From contig NZ_QCXY01000004.1 in assembly GCF_003347495.1 (NCBI RefSeq), forward strand, positions 310,001-374,000: 64,000 nt of DNA, given 5' to 3'. Source of the DNA: Pleomorphovibrio marinus (GTDB taxonomy: Bacteria; Bacteroidota; Bacteroidia; Cytophagales; Cyclobacteriaceae). The position numbers and the translations under genes were made by a program. The notes beneath the pieces were generated by a model. The model worked only from the letters and a program-made list of their open reading frames with translations. It was not told the DNA's origin and made no database searches. This document shows, piece by piece, positions 33,869 through 42,476 of the stretch (position 1 is its first letter; every line of letters begins with the position of its first letter).

Positions 33869-35410
33869 TTAATTTTCCACCTTGATAGAATCGTTGCCAA
33901 TTATTATCGGATGCTCGTTAATTCTTCCTTTTTCGGATTTGTTTTCCAACTTCAGCACTCCCCTGGGGCAAACCGCAGAACAAATGCCGCACCCCACGCA
34001 GGATGCACGAACGATGTTTTGTCCTCGCTGTGCATACCATTTTACGTCTATCCCCATCTCACAATAGGTGGAGCAATTGCCACAACTTATGCATTGTCCA
34101 CCATTGGTAGTAATCCTAAACCTGGACTTAAACCGCTGCACGATGCCTAGATAAGCAGCCAAAGGACATCCAAACCTGCACCATACCCTGTTTCCCATAA
34201 AGGGATAGAACCCGGTACCTATCACCCCTGCAAAAGCCGCTCCAATCAAGAAACCATACCATTGGTGAAGCATGCCTGTGGCATCCCCCAACAGCCCAAA
34301 CCCCGAAAAATAATTCCAGATGGTAAACCCTGTCATTACAACTGCGAACACCAAGACTCCATGCACCATGTAGCGTTCAATTTTCCAGGCTTTCAAGGAT
34401 TTGTCCGAAAGATGCCTGTAGGGATCCCCCAAGGTCTCTGCCAAGCCTCCACAGCCACAAATCCATGAACAGTACCATCTTTTCCCATAGAAATAGGTGA
34501 AAATAGGCACCCCCAGGATGATCAGTATAATTCCCCAAACCAGCATAAACATCCCTAAGGCACCACTTCCCAACATTCCTTCAATCCTGTATTCGAAAAA
34601 GAAATCATAATCCAGAGGCCAGATATTCTTGAAATCATGCCAAGGCATATTTAGCAGGACCAGGATCTCGGGGATCAAAAAGGCAAATGCCAACTGAAAA
34701 AACATCACGGAATACGTACGTATAATTTGGTAGGGATTTCCCTTGTACCTTCGAAACATGCGTATTCCCATCACCAAAATTGCCAAGGTGTACAAGCAAC
34801 CGTATAAAAACCACTGGCTGGCAGGTTCACCCGACAAAAACATGCTCAACCCATCCACCATATCCGTGAGGTTGGTTAAGTATTCGGCATTCCAATACAG
34901 AATGATATAAAAGCCGATCAAATAAGTCCCGGTTAGGATCCCCAACCATCCCCTGTTCTTCATGGAAGAAAAATAGGTACCGTTGTTTTTGATCCCATCC
35001 GGTTCATCCCTGTGCAGGGGAAAAATGTACATAAGTGCCCCTATTATGGGGAGCAGCAGTGCCCCAGCAAAAAACAGCCAAGGATGCTGCTGCACCGGCC
35101 CGTGTGCGGAAGCTTTGGTAATGGAAAAAGCATAGTCTTCATAAATTACCTCATCCCATTTTTCCTCTTCCTTTAATCTGTCATTGTAGGCATCAAAATA
35201 GTTATTAAAGTCGTTGACAAAAGCTATTTGATGGGAATAAGTGTTCCCATACATAGGTTTAAGGACTTCGAGAAGCTCCTGATGTTCTTCCTTGATTTTT
35301 TTATCCGTAATTTCAGCATCAAGGGTAAACTGCCCAATAAAGGGAATCAGGGAAAACAAAAGCAATCCCCCTACAAAAAGGGCCAGTCCCAGGTATTGAA
35401 TAATCTTCAT
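33869..35410 (-). CDS. Membrane 4Fe-4S ferredoxin-type protein, NapH/NosR-like
   Basis: A 513-aa protein with eight or so membrane helices and a large periplasmic loop after the first helix (about 30-110). Conserved cysteine sets are present on the cytoplasmic side: WYCSWICGCGGLAETLGDP, WCRFGCPLAAYLG, then two ferredoxin motifs CISCGNCSTYCEM and CVGCGICSAVCPRGV near the C-terminus. This arrangement is shared by NapH, NosR and related membrane electron-transfer proteins, which pass electrons across or along the inner membrane. The neighbouring FAD oxidoreductase gene (35587-36969, same strand, 176 bases upstream) is a plausible electron donor or acceptor. No nitrate, nitrous-oxide or nitrite reductase gene is present in the window. 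Confidence 0.8.
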   Translation of the reverse strand: MKIIQYLGLALFVGGLLLFSLIPFIGQFTLDAEITDKKIKEEHQELLEVLKPMYGNTYSHQIAFVNDFNNYFDAYNDRLKEEEKWDEVIYEDYAFSITKASAHGPVQQHPWLFFAGALLLPIIGALMYIFPLHRDEPDGIKNNGTYFSSMKNRGWLGILTGTYLIGFYIILYWNAEYLTNLTDMVDGLSMFLSGEPASQWFLYGCLYTLAILVMGIRMFRRYKGNPYQIIRTYSVMFFQLAFAFLIPEILVLLNMPWHDFKNIWPLDYDFFFEYRIEGMLGSGALGMFMLVWGIILIILGVPIFTYFYGKRWYCSWICGCGGLAETLGDPYRHLSDKSLKAWKIERYMVHGVLVFAVVMTGFTIWNYFSGFGLLGDATGMLHQWYGFLIGAAFAGVIGTGFYPFMGNRVWCRFGCPLAAYLGIVQRFKSRFRITTNGGQCISCGNCSTYCEMGIDVKWYAQRGQNIVRASCVGCGICSAVCPRGVLKLENKSEKGRINEHPIIIGNDSIKVEN

Positions 35411-35446
35411 AGGTTTATAGTTGTCTTATTTAAAAGCGATAACTTG

Positions 35447-35502
35447 CCCCGCACCGCAGGTCGGGGTAGCCTGCCCCTGCTTGCCCCGAACTCGTTTCGG
35501 GG
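35447..35502. repeat. Two GC-rich hairpins in the gap upstream of the 4Fe-4S gene (REP-like)
   Basis: CCCCG (35447-35451) pairs with CGGGG (35462-35466) around a short internal ACC/GGT stem, and CCCCGAA (35484-35490) pairs with TTCGGGG (35496-35502) with a five-base loop. This GC-rich block stands out in an AT-rich gap and resembles short palindromic intergenic repeats common in Bacteroidota; a related block occurs at 47198-47230. It may also serve as a transcription attenuator between the two minus-strand genes. Confidence 0.5.
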
Positions 35503-35586
35503 AACTTGTTTCAGCGGATTTGCTCTGGAGGAATCTCGCAAGATTCCTAATCATTCCTACATGTGATATACTCTTCCTACTCGATT

Positions 35587-36969
35587 TCATAGTGATGTTC
35601 CGGTTAACCTACTCCAGAAGGAGAGTTTTTTATGAGTAATCTGAGTACCAAATCGATGATTATATGCTTGAAGGATAGAAGTGATGTGGGAATCGAAAAA
35701 CTCAGGATCGAAATCGGCTTCATTAAGCCTCGCCATTACTTTATTAATTTTCCACTGATTATTAATTGCACAATCGAAGAATTCGTGGCTTACCCTTAAT
35801 CCCAAGGCATTAACTCCCAAGATTGCCTGGGTTTTGGCATCAAACGTGATCCTAAACCCAATTTTGCCATTGGGGTGTTCCCAGTAAAAGCTTCCCATTT
35901 TCTCCTCCAAAGTGGCTGGTACTTTTCCATAGGTTTGGTATTCAATATCAAAAAACTTGGCGGAATTAAACCAAACTCCAGGTTGGTAGGTATGTGCCTT
36001 GTCGGAGGTGAGGTTGTACCCCAAAGTCTCTCCATGCATCCTTCCTGTGTACCAAACTTGTTCAATATTCTTCCTGTTTTCATCGGGTTTTTCCCTGAAT
36101 TCCGCACAATCCCCAATGGCAAACACATTGGGGATATTTGTCCTAAAATAGGGATCCACGAGAACTCCGGTCTCTATCTCCAAAGAGGTGTTTTGGAAGA
36201 GGGCAACATTCGGGGTCACCCCAATAGCCAATCCCACAAATTGGGTGTTTATGGTTTCTCCCTTATCGGTTTTGATGCGGGAAACCTTGCCATTTCCCTC
36301 ACCTTCCATTGCTTCCATAGTGGTGGACAAACGAAGATCAACCCCATGTTCTCTAATGTGCCTGTCCACTAAACTTCCTTCTTCTTCCGGCAACACAGAG
36401 CCCCAAAAATGCTTGTCCTTCACCAAAAAGGTTACAGATATATCCCTGCTATGAAGCATTTCACATAATTCAATCCCAATCAACCCGCCACCCACTACCG
36501 TCGCATGCTTTATGTCCTTGGTATTGACTTCCATTTCATTCAAATCCTGTAGCCCATAAAAGCCCTGTACTCCGGACAATTCCTCTCCCTTCCAGCCAAA
36601 TTTCTTGGGTATGGAGCCAGTGGCTATTATTAATATATCGTAAGTAATGTCTGTGGATTGCTTAAAAAAAAGTTTCTTTTCAGCCAGGTCAACTTTTGTC
36701 ACCCAGTCATGAATAAGGGAAAACCTGTTTTTTTCCCAGAAAAAATCCTCATAGGGTTTGACGTTTTCATATCTCATGTGACCCATATACAGATACATAA
36801 GGGCAGTTCGGGAATAGAAATGCTGGGACTCCCCCGAAATGATGGTGATTTTGGCGTGATGATCCCTTTTTCTGATGGTTCTGGCACAGGTGATCCCGGA
36901 AATACCGTTGCCAATTATGACTATATGCCTGTCCCTGGAATGATTGCAATAGTTGGCTGCTTCGATCAT
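35587..36969 (-). CDS. FAD/NAD(P)-dependent oxidoreductase, pyridine nucleotide-disulfide family
   Basis: The ATG at 36969 gives a 460-aa protein; the longer version would begin with TTG. The FAD-binding Rossmann motif is HIVIIGNGISGITCA near 13-27, the second nucleotide-binding motif is ATVVGGGLIGIELCE near 160-175, and IPNVFAIGDCAEF near 285 is the C-terminal FAD-binding motif. The closest types are rubredoxin/ferredoxin reductase and the flavin part of nitrite reductase (NirB N-terminal). There is no redox-active Cys pair in the usual place. It probably transfers electrons from NAD(P)H to an iron-sulfur protein; the membrane 4Fe-4S protein encoded next to it is the obvious candidate. Confidence 0.82.
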   Translation of the reverse strand: MIEAANYCNHSRDRHIVIIGNGISGITCARTIRKRDHHAKITIISGESQHFYSRTALMYLYMGHMRYENVKPYEDFFWEKNRFSLIHDWVTKVDLAEKKLFFKQSTDITYDILIIATGSIPKKFGWKGEELSGVQGFYGLQDLNEMEVNTKDIKHATVVGGGLIGIELCEMLHSRDISVTFLVKDKHFWGSVLPEEEGSLVDRHIREHGVDLRLSTTMEAMEGEGNGKVSRIKTDKGETINTQFVGLAIGVTPNVALFQNTSLEIETGVLVDPYFRTNIPNVFAIGDCAEFREKPDENRKNIEQVWYTGRMHGETLGYNLTSDKAHTYQPGVWFNSAKFFDIEYQTYGKVPATLEEKMGSFYWEHPNGKIGFRITFDAKTQAILGVNALGLRVSHEFFDCAINNQWKINKVMARLNEADFDPEFFDSHITSILQAYNHRFGTQITHKKLSFWSRLTGTSL

Positions 36970-37062
36970 TGTATTAAGGTTTCCCAAACAATGTTAAGCA
37001 ATAATAACAGAAAATCCTTTGTTACCGTAAATAAACTCAGCAAATAGTAATGGAGGGTTCTT

Positions 37063-39534
37063 TTAGGAGTGGCTCATTTCGGAAGAGTCAATAAAGTATC
37101 GGCTTAAAACGGAAGAGAGTGCGTTGATTTGAATGGGTTTAACCAAAAAGTCCTGCATTCCAGCCTTCAAACATTTTTCTCTTTCCTCCTTCAAGGCCCC
37201 TGCAGTTAGGGCTATAATTGGAAGGTCCCTAATTTCCTCTTTACCCATATTTCGGATTGAACGGGTGGCTTCCACTCCATCCATCTCGGGCATTTGTATA
37301 TCCATTAGGATCAAATCCACTTTTTCTCTCCCAACTATCTCCGCAGCCTGCAATCCCGTGTTTGCTTCTAGGATCTTTGCCTGGGGTATAAGCTGGCCAA
37401 TCAGTGTTTTAACCAACATCATATTCAAGGGCACATCTTCGGCCACCAAAATGGTAACCCTTTTACGAACCTTTAGGGGCTGAAGTGATTTATGTTCGAA
37501 CTTCTTCTTGGAAATTGGCTTATTGGTTTTTGTTTTTTGGTAGAGATAATGGGTAGATATCGCAAATGAAAAAGTTGAACCCACTCCTACCTCACTCTCC
37601 AAATGAATGTGCCCTCCCATTTTTTCAGCGAGTAAGTTAGAAATCACCAATCCGAGTCCAGAACCCCCAAATTTTCGTGTGGTGGATCCATCCGCTTGAG
37701 AAAAGGCCTTAAAAAGGTTTTTTCGCTGATCCAGGGAAATTCCAATCCCCGTATCCCTTACCACAAATACGAATTTAGCAAAAGTGTCCTTATAGGGATA
37801 AAACCTAATTTCCAGCTCTACCCGGCCCTTAGGTGTAAACTTTATGGCATTGGTCAAAAGGTTCATTAGGATTTGCTTTAACCTAACGGGGTCCACCTTG
37901 ACAATATCTGGTAGGTCATCAGGTAGGGACAATTCAAGTTGCAACCCTTTTTCCTTGGCCTGGAAGTTGATGATTTCTATGGTTTCATTCAGTAGGACCT
38001 TAATGTCGGTATCAATAAGTTCCAAGTCTAATTTCCCTGCTTCGATCTTTGAAAAATCAAGAATGTCGTTGATAATCTCCAGCAAGGCTTTGCCTGAAGT
38101 ATTGGCATTCTCCACGTATTTTCGCTGTACATCATCCATAGGGGTTTTCATCAATAAATCGGTGAACCCTATCACCCCGTTTAGTGGAGTGCGGATTTCA
38201 TGACTCATATTGGCCAAAAACTGCGACTTGGACTTGCTAGCGGATTCCGCCTTGATCTTTGCCTTCTGTAATTCCTGTACATTCAGCTTTCTTTCCGTAA
38301 TGTCCTGTATCGTGCCAAAGACACGGACACAAAGCCCCCATTTACGCTCCGTTTTCCCCATTACCCTTACCCACTTTTCCTCCTTTTCCTTGGGCTTTAG
38401 CAACAACTCCAGGTCAAACTCACTCCCGAAATTTACGGCCTGCTCAATTGCCGTTTTGAGCTTTCTGCGATGGCTCTTTCCTTTCAAGCAGGCAATGGCG
38501 AAATCAAGACTTGGCACGAAGTTCTCCTCTACTGCATAAATCTCTTTGGTAACCCTGGACCATACTTGTGTGAAATCAAAGGGATTTAATTCCCAGGCAC
38601 CTACTTTGGCCAGGCTGCCGGCCTGCTCCAGAAGATCCTTGGTTCTTAGCAGTTCCTCCCTTGCCAATTGGGCATCAGTGATGTCCTGGGCAGCCGCATA
38701 GATTAGCCCCTCTTTCTGACAAGCGTTCCATTCAATGTGCCTAAATTCCCCATCTGCCCTTCTAAACCTGTTGCAAAAAAAGACCACTTTTTGACCAGAA
38801 GATAGCATTTTCATAGCTTTCTGGGTGGCGACATAATCGCTGGGATGGACTAAATCCATAAAAGGTTTTCCAACCAGCATTTCTAAAGAATGACCCAAGG
38901 TCATTTCCCACTTGGAATTTAGCTTGATAAATCTACCATCTGCACTTGCTACACATAAAAGACTCTGGGCTACTTCAAAAAAATGGGCCAGTTCTTCATT
39001 TTTTGACTGCAATTGCTGGTTGAGGCGATGCAGGGTTTCGGTTTTTTTCCTTAACTCCAGCATGCCCGCAACTTGTCTGGCAAGCACTTTCAAGCCTTCC
39101 AGTTGAACCTCTGATAGTTTTCTGGGAATACGGTCCATCACACATAGAGCACCTAAAGAATGCCCAGCTTCAGTGACCAGAGGTGCCCCTGCATAAAACA
39201 CCACCTTCGGATCCTTATGGACCATAATGGTATCCTTGAACCTTTCGTCCTTCCTCGCATCAGATACCTCAAAAACTTGCCCACCAAAGTCAAGAGTATA
39301 TGCACAGAAGGATTGATCTCTACCCATTTCCATGGGTGACATCCCTTGTGGCTGAAATAAATTTTGGGTATTATCGTCTAGAATAGAAATGACGGAAATG
39401 CTGGTTTGACAAAGTGTCTGCGCCATTTTCGTCAGGTCATTTAACTCTTTATCTTCCTTTACAAGCAAACTCTTATAGGATTCCGTTACTTTCCTAAGGC
39501 TAAGCTCCGATTCCTCCAACCACAGATCCTCCAT
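37063..39534 (-). CDS. Hybrid sensor histidine kinase (GAF-PAS-PAS-HisKA-HATPase-REC)
   Basis: An 823-aa soluble hybrid kinase. Domains in order: GAF about 20-170 (SFCAYTLDFGG with a conserved Cys, GAPLVTEAGHSLGALCVMD), PAS about 185-300 (VAQSLLCVASADGRFIKLN), a second PAS about 305-425 (VGAWELNPFDF, ending IQDITERK), HisKA with FLANMSHEIRTPLNG, HATPase with LMNLLTNAIKF, VVRDTGIGI and GGSGLGLVIS, and a C-terminal receiver with LILMDIQMPEMDG. It senses an unknown cytoplasmic signal and can phosphorylate its own receiver. The GAF Cys motif matches that of the kinase at 30883-32085. A consensus -7 element lies upstream at 39596-39603. Confidence 0.9.
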   Translation of the reverse strand: MEDLWLEESELSLRKVTESYKSLLVKEDKELNDLTKMAQTLCQTSISVISILDDNTQNLFQPQGMSPMEMGRDQSFCAYTLDFGGQVFEVSDARKDERFKDTIMVHKDPKVVFYAGAPLVTEAGHSLGALCVMDRIPRKLSEVQLEGLKVLARQVAGMLELRKKTETLHRLNQQLQSKNEELAHFFEVAQSLLCVASADGRFIKLNSKWEMTLGHSLEMLVGKPFMDLVHPSDYVATQKAMKMLSSGQKVVFFCNRFRRADGEFRHIEWNACQKEGLIYAAAQDITDAQLAREELLRTKDLLEQAGSLAKVGAWELNPFDFTQVWSRVTKEIYAVEENFVPSLDFAIACLKGKSHRRKLKTAIEQAVNFGSEFDLELLLKPKEKEEKWVRVMGKTERKWGLCVRVFGTIQDITERKLNVQELQKAKIKAESASKSKSQFLANMSHEIRTPLNGVIGFTDLLMKTPMDDVQRKYVENANTSGKALLEIINDILDFSKIEAGKLDLELIDTDIKVLLNETIEIINFQAKEKGLQLELSLPDDLPDIVKVDPVRLKQILMNLLTNAIKFTPKGRVELEIRFYPYKDTFAKFVFVVRDTGIGISLDQRKNLFKAFSQADGSTTRKFGGSGLGLVISNLLAEKMGGHIHLESEVGVGSTFSFAISTHYLYQKTKTNKPISKKKFEHKSLQPLKVRKRVTILVAEDVPLNMMLVKTLIGQLIPQAKILEANTGLQAAEIVGREKVDLILMDIQMPEMDGVEATRSIRNMGKEEIRDLPIIALTAGALKEEREKCLKAGMQDFLVKPIQINALSSVLSRYFIDSSEMSHS

Positions 39535-39595
39535 AACACATTAATAAAACAATAATCAGAAAGCCAGCATCTGAAAAATAATATACCTGCGGCTA

Positions 39596-39603
39596 CAAAT
39601 GTA
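39596..39603 (-). promoter_or_regulatory. Possible -7 promoter element of the hybrid kinase gene
   Basis: On the minus strand this reads TACATTTG, a full match to TAnnTTTG, 62 bases upstream of the ATG at 39534. A matching TTTG -33 box is not clear at 19-21 bases. It is listed as a weaker candidate than the promoters at 25356 and 41814. Confidence 0.35.
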
Positions 39604-39701
39604 AGAATTTTTTATTCTTATTATAAATCATTTATATCACAATTTTATTTTTGACTATCAAATACATAAAACAAAATTTGAAATTAATAAACCTGATTAA
39701 A

Positions 39702-41579
39702 TCATATGTTTTTCACCCTTATGGAGTTCCCAATTGCTAGAAGTGCTACTCCTACATCGGCAAAAATAGCCTCCCAAAGAGAAGCCATTCCGGAGGCGCC
39801 CAAGGCCAATACCAACAGTTTGACACCTAAAGCCAAGAGAATGTTTTGCCAAACAATAACCCTGGTTTTTCTTCCAATCCCAATGGCCAGAGGAATTTTC
39901 TCCAGACTATCATCTTGGATCACCACATCGGCCGCCTCCACTGCGATATCCGTACCTGACTGCCCCATGGCAATCCCAACATCGGCCAGTGTGAGAACTG
40001 GTGCATCATTGATGCCGTCACCAACATAAGCCAAGGTTTTGGAGGTCTTCTTTTCTTTTTCCAACAGCCGTAGCTTATCCTCAGGCAACAAGCCTCCAAA
40101 AGCTTGATCCATTTCCAGTGCATTTCTCATCCACTCCACCTTGGAGGGGGAATCTCCAGAAAGAATCATACTTTTTTGCACTCCCAATTCTCTTAATTTT
40201 AGGAGGGTGGCAAACGCCTCCTTTTTAATTTTCTCATTAACGGAAAAATATCCCATCCAAACGCCATCTACTGCCACACCGGTCCATGAATTTTCCTTTA
40301 GCTCCATATGCTCAGGAATAGTTACGCCCTCCCTTTGCAGCAACTTTGTGTTACCCAGCAAAAAGACCTTTTCTCCTAAAGTAGCACGCAATCCCAATCC
40401 AGCAACCTCGGTAATCCCTACCTTTCCATCTGAATTACCTTTGTCCAATCTTTTAGCAATGGCTTGGGAAATGGGATGAGAGGAATGAGAGGCAATGGTA
40501 AACACACCTTTCTCCACCTCTTCAGATGAAAGCGGCCCCTCGTTAAAGCTAATATGACTGATTTCAAATTTCTTTTCTGTCAAAGTGCCCGTCTTGTCAA
40601 AAAGCATGGTGTCTACCTTGGCCAAAACATCCAGGTAATTAGCACCCTTCAAGAAAATACCATTTTTTGCAGCAGCCCCAAGCCCCCCAAAATACCCTAA
40701 TGGAATGGAAATCACCAGTGCACAGGGGCAAGAAATCACCAAAAATACCATCGCCCTGTATAGCCAAAGCTCAAAATCATAATAATCCAGCAACAAGGAG
40801 GGAAGAAAAACAAGACATATGGCAGCCATCACCACGATAGGGGTATAAACCCTGGCAAAAGCCCGAATAAAACGTTGAGATTTGGACTTGCGTTCGGCGG
40901 CAGTTTCCACCATTTTCACGATTTTGGCGGTGGCACTTTCATCCCATTTATGGGTAACTTCCACATGTATGGATTTATCCAACACTAGAAATCCGGCAGA
41001 TACAGAATCTCCTGGTGAAATACGTTTGGGCATTGATTCCCCAGTACTACTGGAGGTATCAAAGGCAGCCTCCTCTCCCATTAAAATACCATCCAAGGCC
41101 ACCTTTTCTCCAGGTCGGTATACTACCGTTTCTCCTATACTCACCTGCTTTGCAGGCTTACTTATAGTGCCTTCATCATGCAGCAGTGTCAATTCCTCCG
41201 GGCCTTGGTCCAATAGGTCCTTGATGTTTTTTCTGGCACGGTGTACAGCCCTATGTTGAATCTGCTCTCCGACTGTATAAAATAGCATGACAGCTACTGC
41301 CTCTGCATACTCCCCAAGATACAATGCCCCAAAAGTGGCTAAAGACATTAGGAAAAATTCGTTAAATACACCTCCTTTAAATAAAAGTTTAATCGCAGAT
41401 AGTACTACATCTTTCCCAACAATAAAGTATGCCAATAAATACCAAAAAAGCCTAAGCTCAGCTACAAACCAAGACACCTCAAAATAATCCAGCAATAACC
41501 CGGCAAATAGCAAGAAAGAGCAGGTTAAAGTTGCCCAATACGTAATCAAAAAGACTCTTAAATCCCTGCTTTTTCCCAT
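39702..41579 (-). CDS. Heavy-metal P1B-type ATPase (Zn/Cd/Co group), lacking an N-terminal metal domain
   Basis: A 625-aa P-type ATPase that starts directly with its membrane helices. TGES is at 179-182, the metal-site CPC at 284-286 (VISCPCALVIS), the phosphorylated Asp328 in DKTGTLT, the HP locus in SHSSHPISQA and the hinge GDGINDAP near 535. The late helix has EAIFADVGVALLA with the Asp typical of ZntA/CadA-type zinc exporters. It would pump Zn, Cd or Co ions out of the cytoplasm. The absence of an HMA domain or a His-rich tail is unusual for ZntA but common in short Bacteroidota members. No ArsR or MerR regulator is adjacent. Confidence 0.88.
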   Translation of the reverse strand: MGKSRDLRVFLITYWATLTCSFLLFAGLLLDYFEVSWFVAELRLFWYLLAYFIVGKDVVLSAIKLLFKGGVFNEFFLMSLATFGALYLGEYAEAVAVMLFYTVGEQIQHRAVHRARKNIKDLLDQGPEELTLLHDEGTISKPAKQVSIGETVVYRPGEKVALDGILMGEEAAFDTSSSTGESMPKRISPGDSVSAGFLVLDKSIHVEVTHKWDESATAKIVKMVETAAERKSKSQRFIRAFARVYTPIVVMAAICLVFLPSLLLDYYDFELWLYRAMVFLVISCPCALVISIPLGYFGGLGAAAKNGIFLKGANYLDVLAKVDTMLFDKTGTLTEKKFEISHISFNEGPLSSEEVEKGVFTIASHSSHPISQAIAKRLDKGNSDGKVGITEVAGLGLRATLGEKVFLLGNTKLLQREGVTIPEHMELKENSWTGVAVDGVWMGYFSVNEKIKKEAFATLLKLRELGVQKSMILSGDSPSKVEWMRNALEMDQAFGGLLPEDKLRLLEKEKKTSKTLAYVGDGINDAPVLTLADVGIAMGQSGTDIAVEAADVVIQDDSLEKIPLAIGIGRKTRVIVWQNILLALGVKLLVLALGASGMASLWEAIFADVGVALLAIGNSIRVKNI

Positions 41580-41813
41580 ACCCTACAATATAACCATTAC
41601 CCTTAGAATTTCCATTTGATTAGAATAAAGAAACTGAAAATTAGTAAAGAAAACACAAACTTGGATACTCTTACATTTATTATTTAATATGAGCTCATTG
41701 TGTCAATGCAACAGCTAGGCTTTTACTTTTAACCTCACACCTAAACTGAATAAAGGATATAGAATTGGTTTTAACTTTTTAATGAAATTAATCAAATATA
41801 TTTTAACAAATTA

Positions 41814-41845
41814 TTTGTATTGCTTAATACATTAGTATACATTTG
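41814..41845 (+). promoter_or_regulatory. Bacteroidota-type promoter of the HTH-tailed small protein
   Basis: TTTG (41814-41817) is followed after 20 bases by TACATTTG (41838-41845), a full consensus -7 box. It lies 45 bases upstream of the ATG at 41890. The rest of the 310-base gap (41580-41889) is AT-rich and shows no other feature; no promoter for the divergent ATPase gene is obvious. Confidence 0.65.
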
Positions 41846-41889
41846 TATAAACAAAGTGTGTTTTAATTTCACCAACTAAATTAACTATA

Positions 41890-42312
41890 ATGAGCACAAT
41901 CAAAGATTTTATCAAAGATTACAGTCATTTATCCAGTGTCGAATCACCCTTCGTATATGAAGATGCAGATGGTAAAAGGTATAAGTCTGTAGAAGATGCG
42001 TACAAAAGTGGGAAAGAAGTAAAAGTGAAAAACATTAACGATTCAGCACTGGAAGACCTCAAGCAGTTAGGTGTGGAATCTAAAGGAGATGCTAACAAAT
42101 TAATAGAACTAGTAAGCAGCCTTTACGGAATAGAGGGTTCCACAAAAAAACCTGGAACCCGAACAAGAAAAACCTATTCTGATGCTGAAAAATCCAGTAT
42201 TCTAGAGAAATGGTTCAAGGCAGAAAAGCAAAATGTAAGCAAAGCCGATTTTGCTAGACAGGAAGATTTAACCTATCAAACCCTGATTAAATGGATTAAA
42301 GATGGGAAGTAA
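41890..42312 (+). CDS. Small protein of unknown function with C-terminal helix-turn-helix
   Basis: A 140-aa, charged, soluble protein. Residues 1-80 have no recognisable family (IKDFIKDYSHLSSV, FVYEDADGKRYKSVEDAYKSG). After a basic linker (KKPGTRTRK), residues 96-140 resemble a transposase/orfA-like HTH: YSDAEKSSILEKWFKAEKQN, then KADFARQEDLTYQTLIKWIK. So it may bind DNA. It is an isolated plus-strand transcription unit with its own consensus promoter (41814-41845) and a strong terminator (42331-42360). No transposon ends are present, so it appears to be a domesticated or native regulator rather than part of an insertion sequence. Confidence 0.65.
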   Translation: MSTIKDFIKDYSHLSSVESPFVYEDADGKRYKSVEDAYKSGKEVKVKNINDSALEDLKQLGVESKGDANKLIELVSSLYGIEGSTKKPGTRTRKTYSDAEKSSILEKWFKAEKQNVSKADFARQEDLTYQTLIKWIKDGK

Positions 42313-42330
42313 TTCCTAAAATGCTATAAA

Positions 42331-42360
42331 AAAATCCAACCTGTCAACAGGTTGGATTTT
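42331..42360. terminator. Strong intrinsic terminator (bidirectional)
   Basis: A perfect 13-bp stem, AAAATCCAACCTG (42331-42343) with CAGGTTGGATTTT (42348-42360), closes a four-base loop and is followed by a T-run into 42362. It ends the HTH-tailed gene 18 bases downstream of its stop, and the A-rich other side lets it work for minus-strand transcripts too. Confidence 0.8.
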
Positions 42361-42476
42361 TTATTTAATAAAAGTTAATAGTAATTATAGAATAATAGAT
42401 CACCCTGAAAATGAATGTATTAAAGCATTTTTCTTCTTATATTAAAGAATTATAACTCAGTATAAAGTCTGCTTTT

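Noticed and set aside
37063-41579. A possible metal-sensing pair of the hybrid kinase and the zinc-type ATPase.
   Set aside because: The two are separate minus-strand genes with 167 bases between them and an independent promoter candidate for the kinase; nothing in the kinase's domains points to metal sensing.
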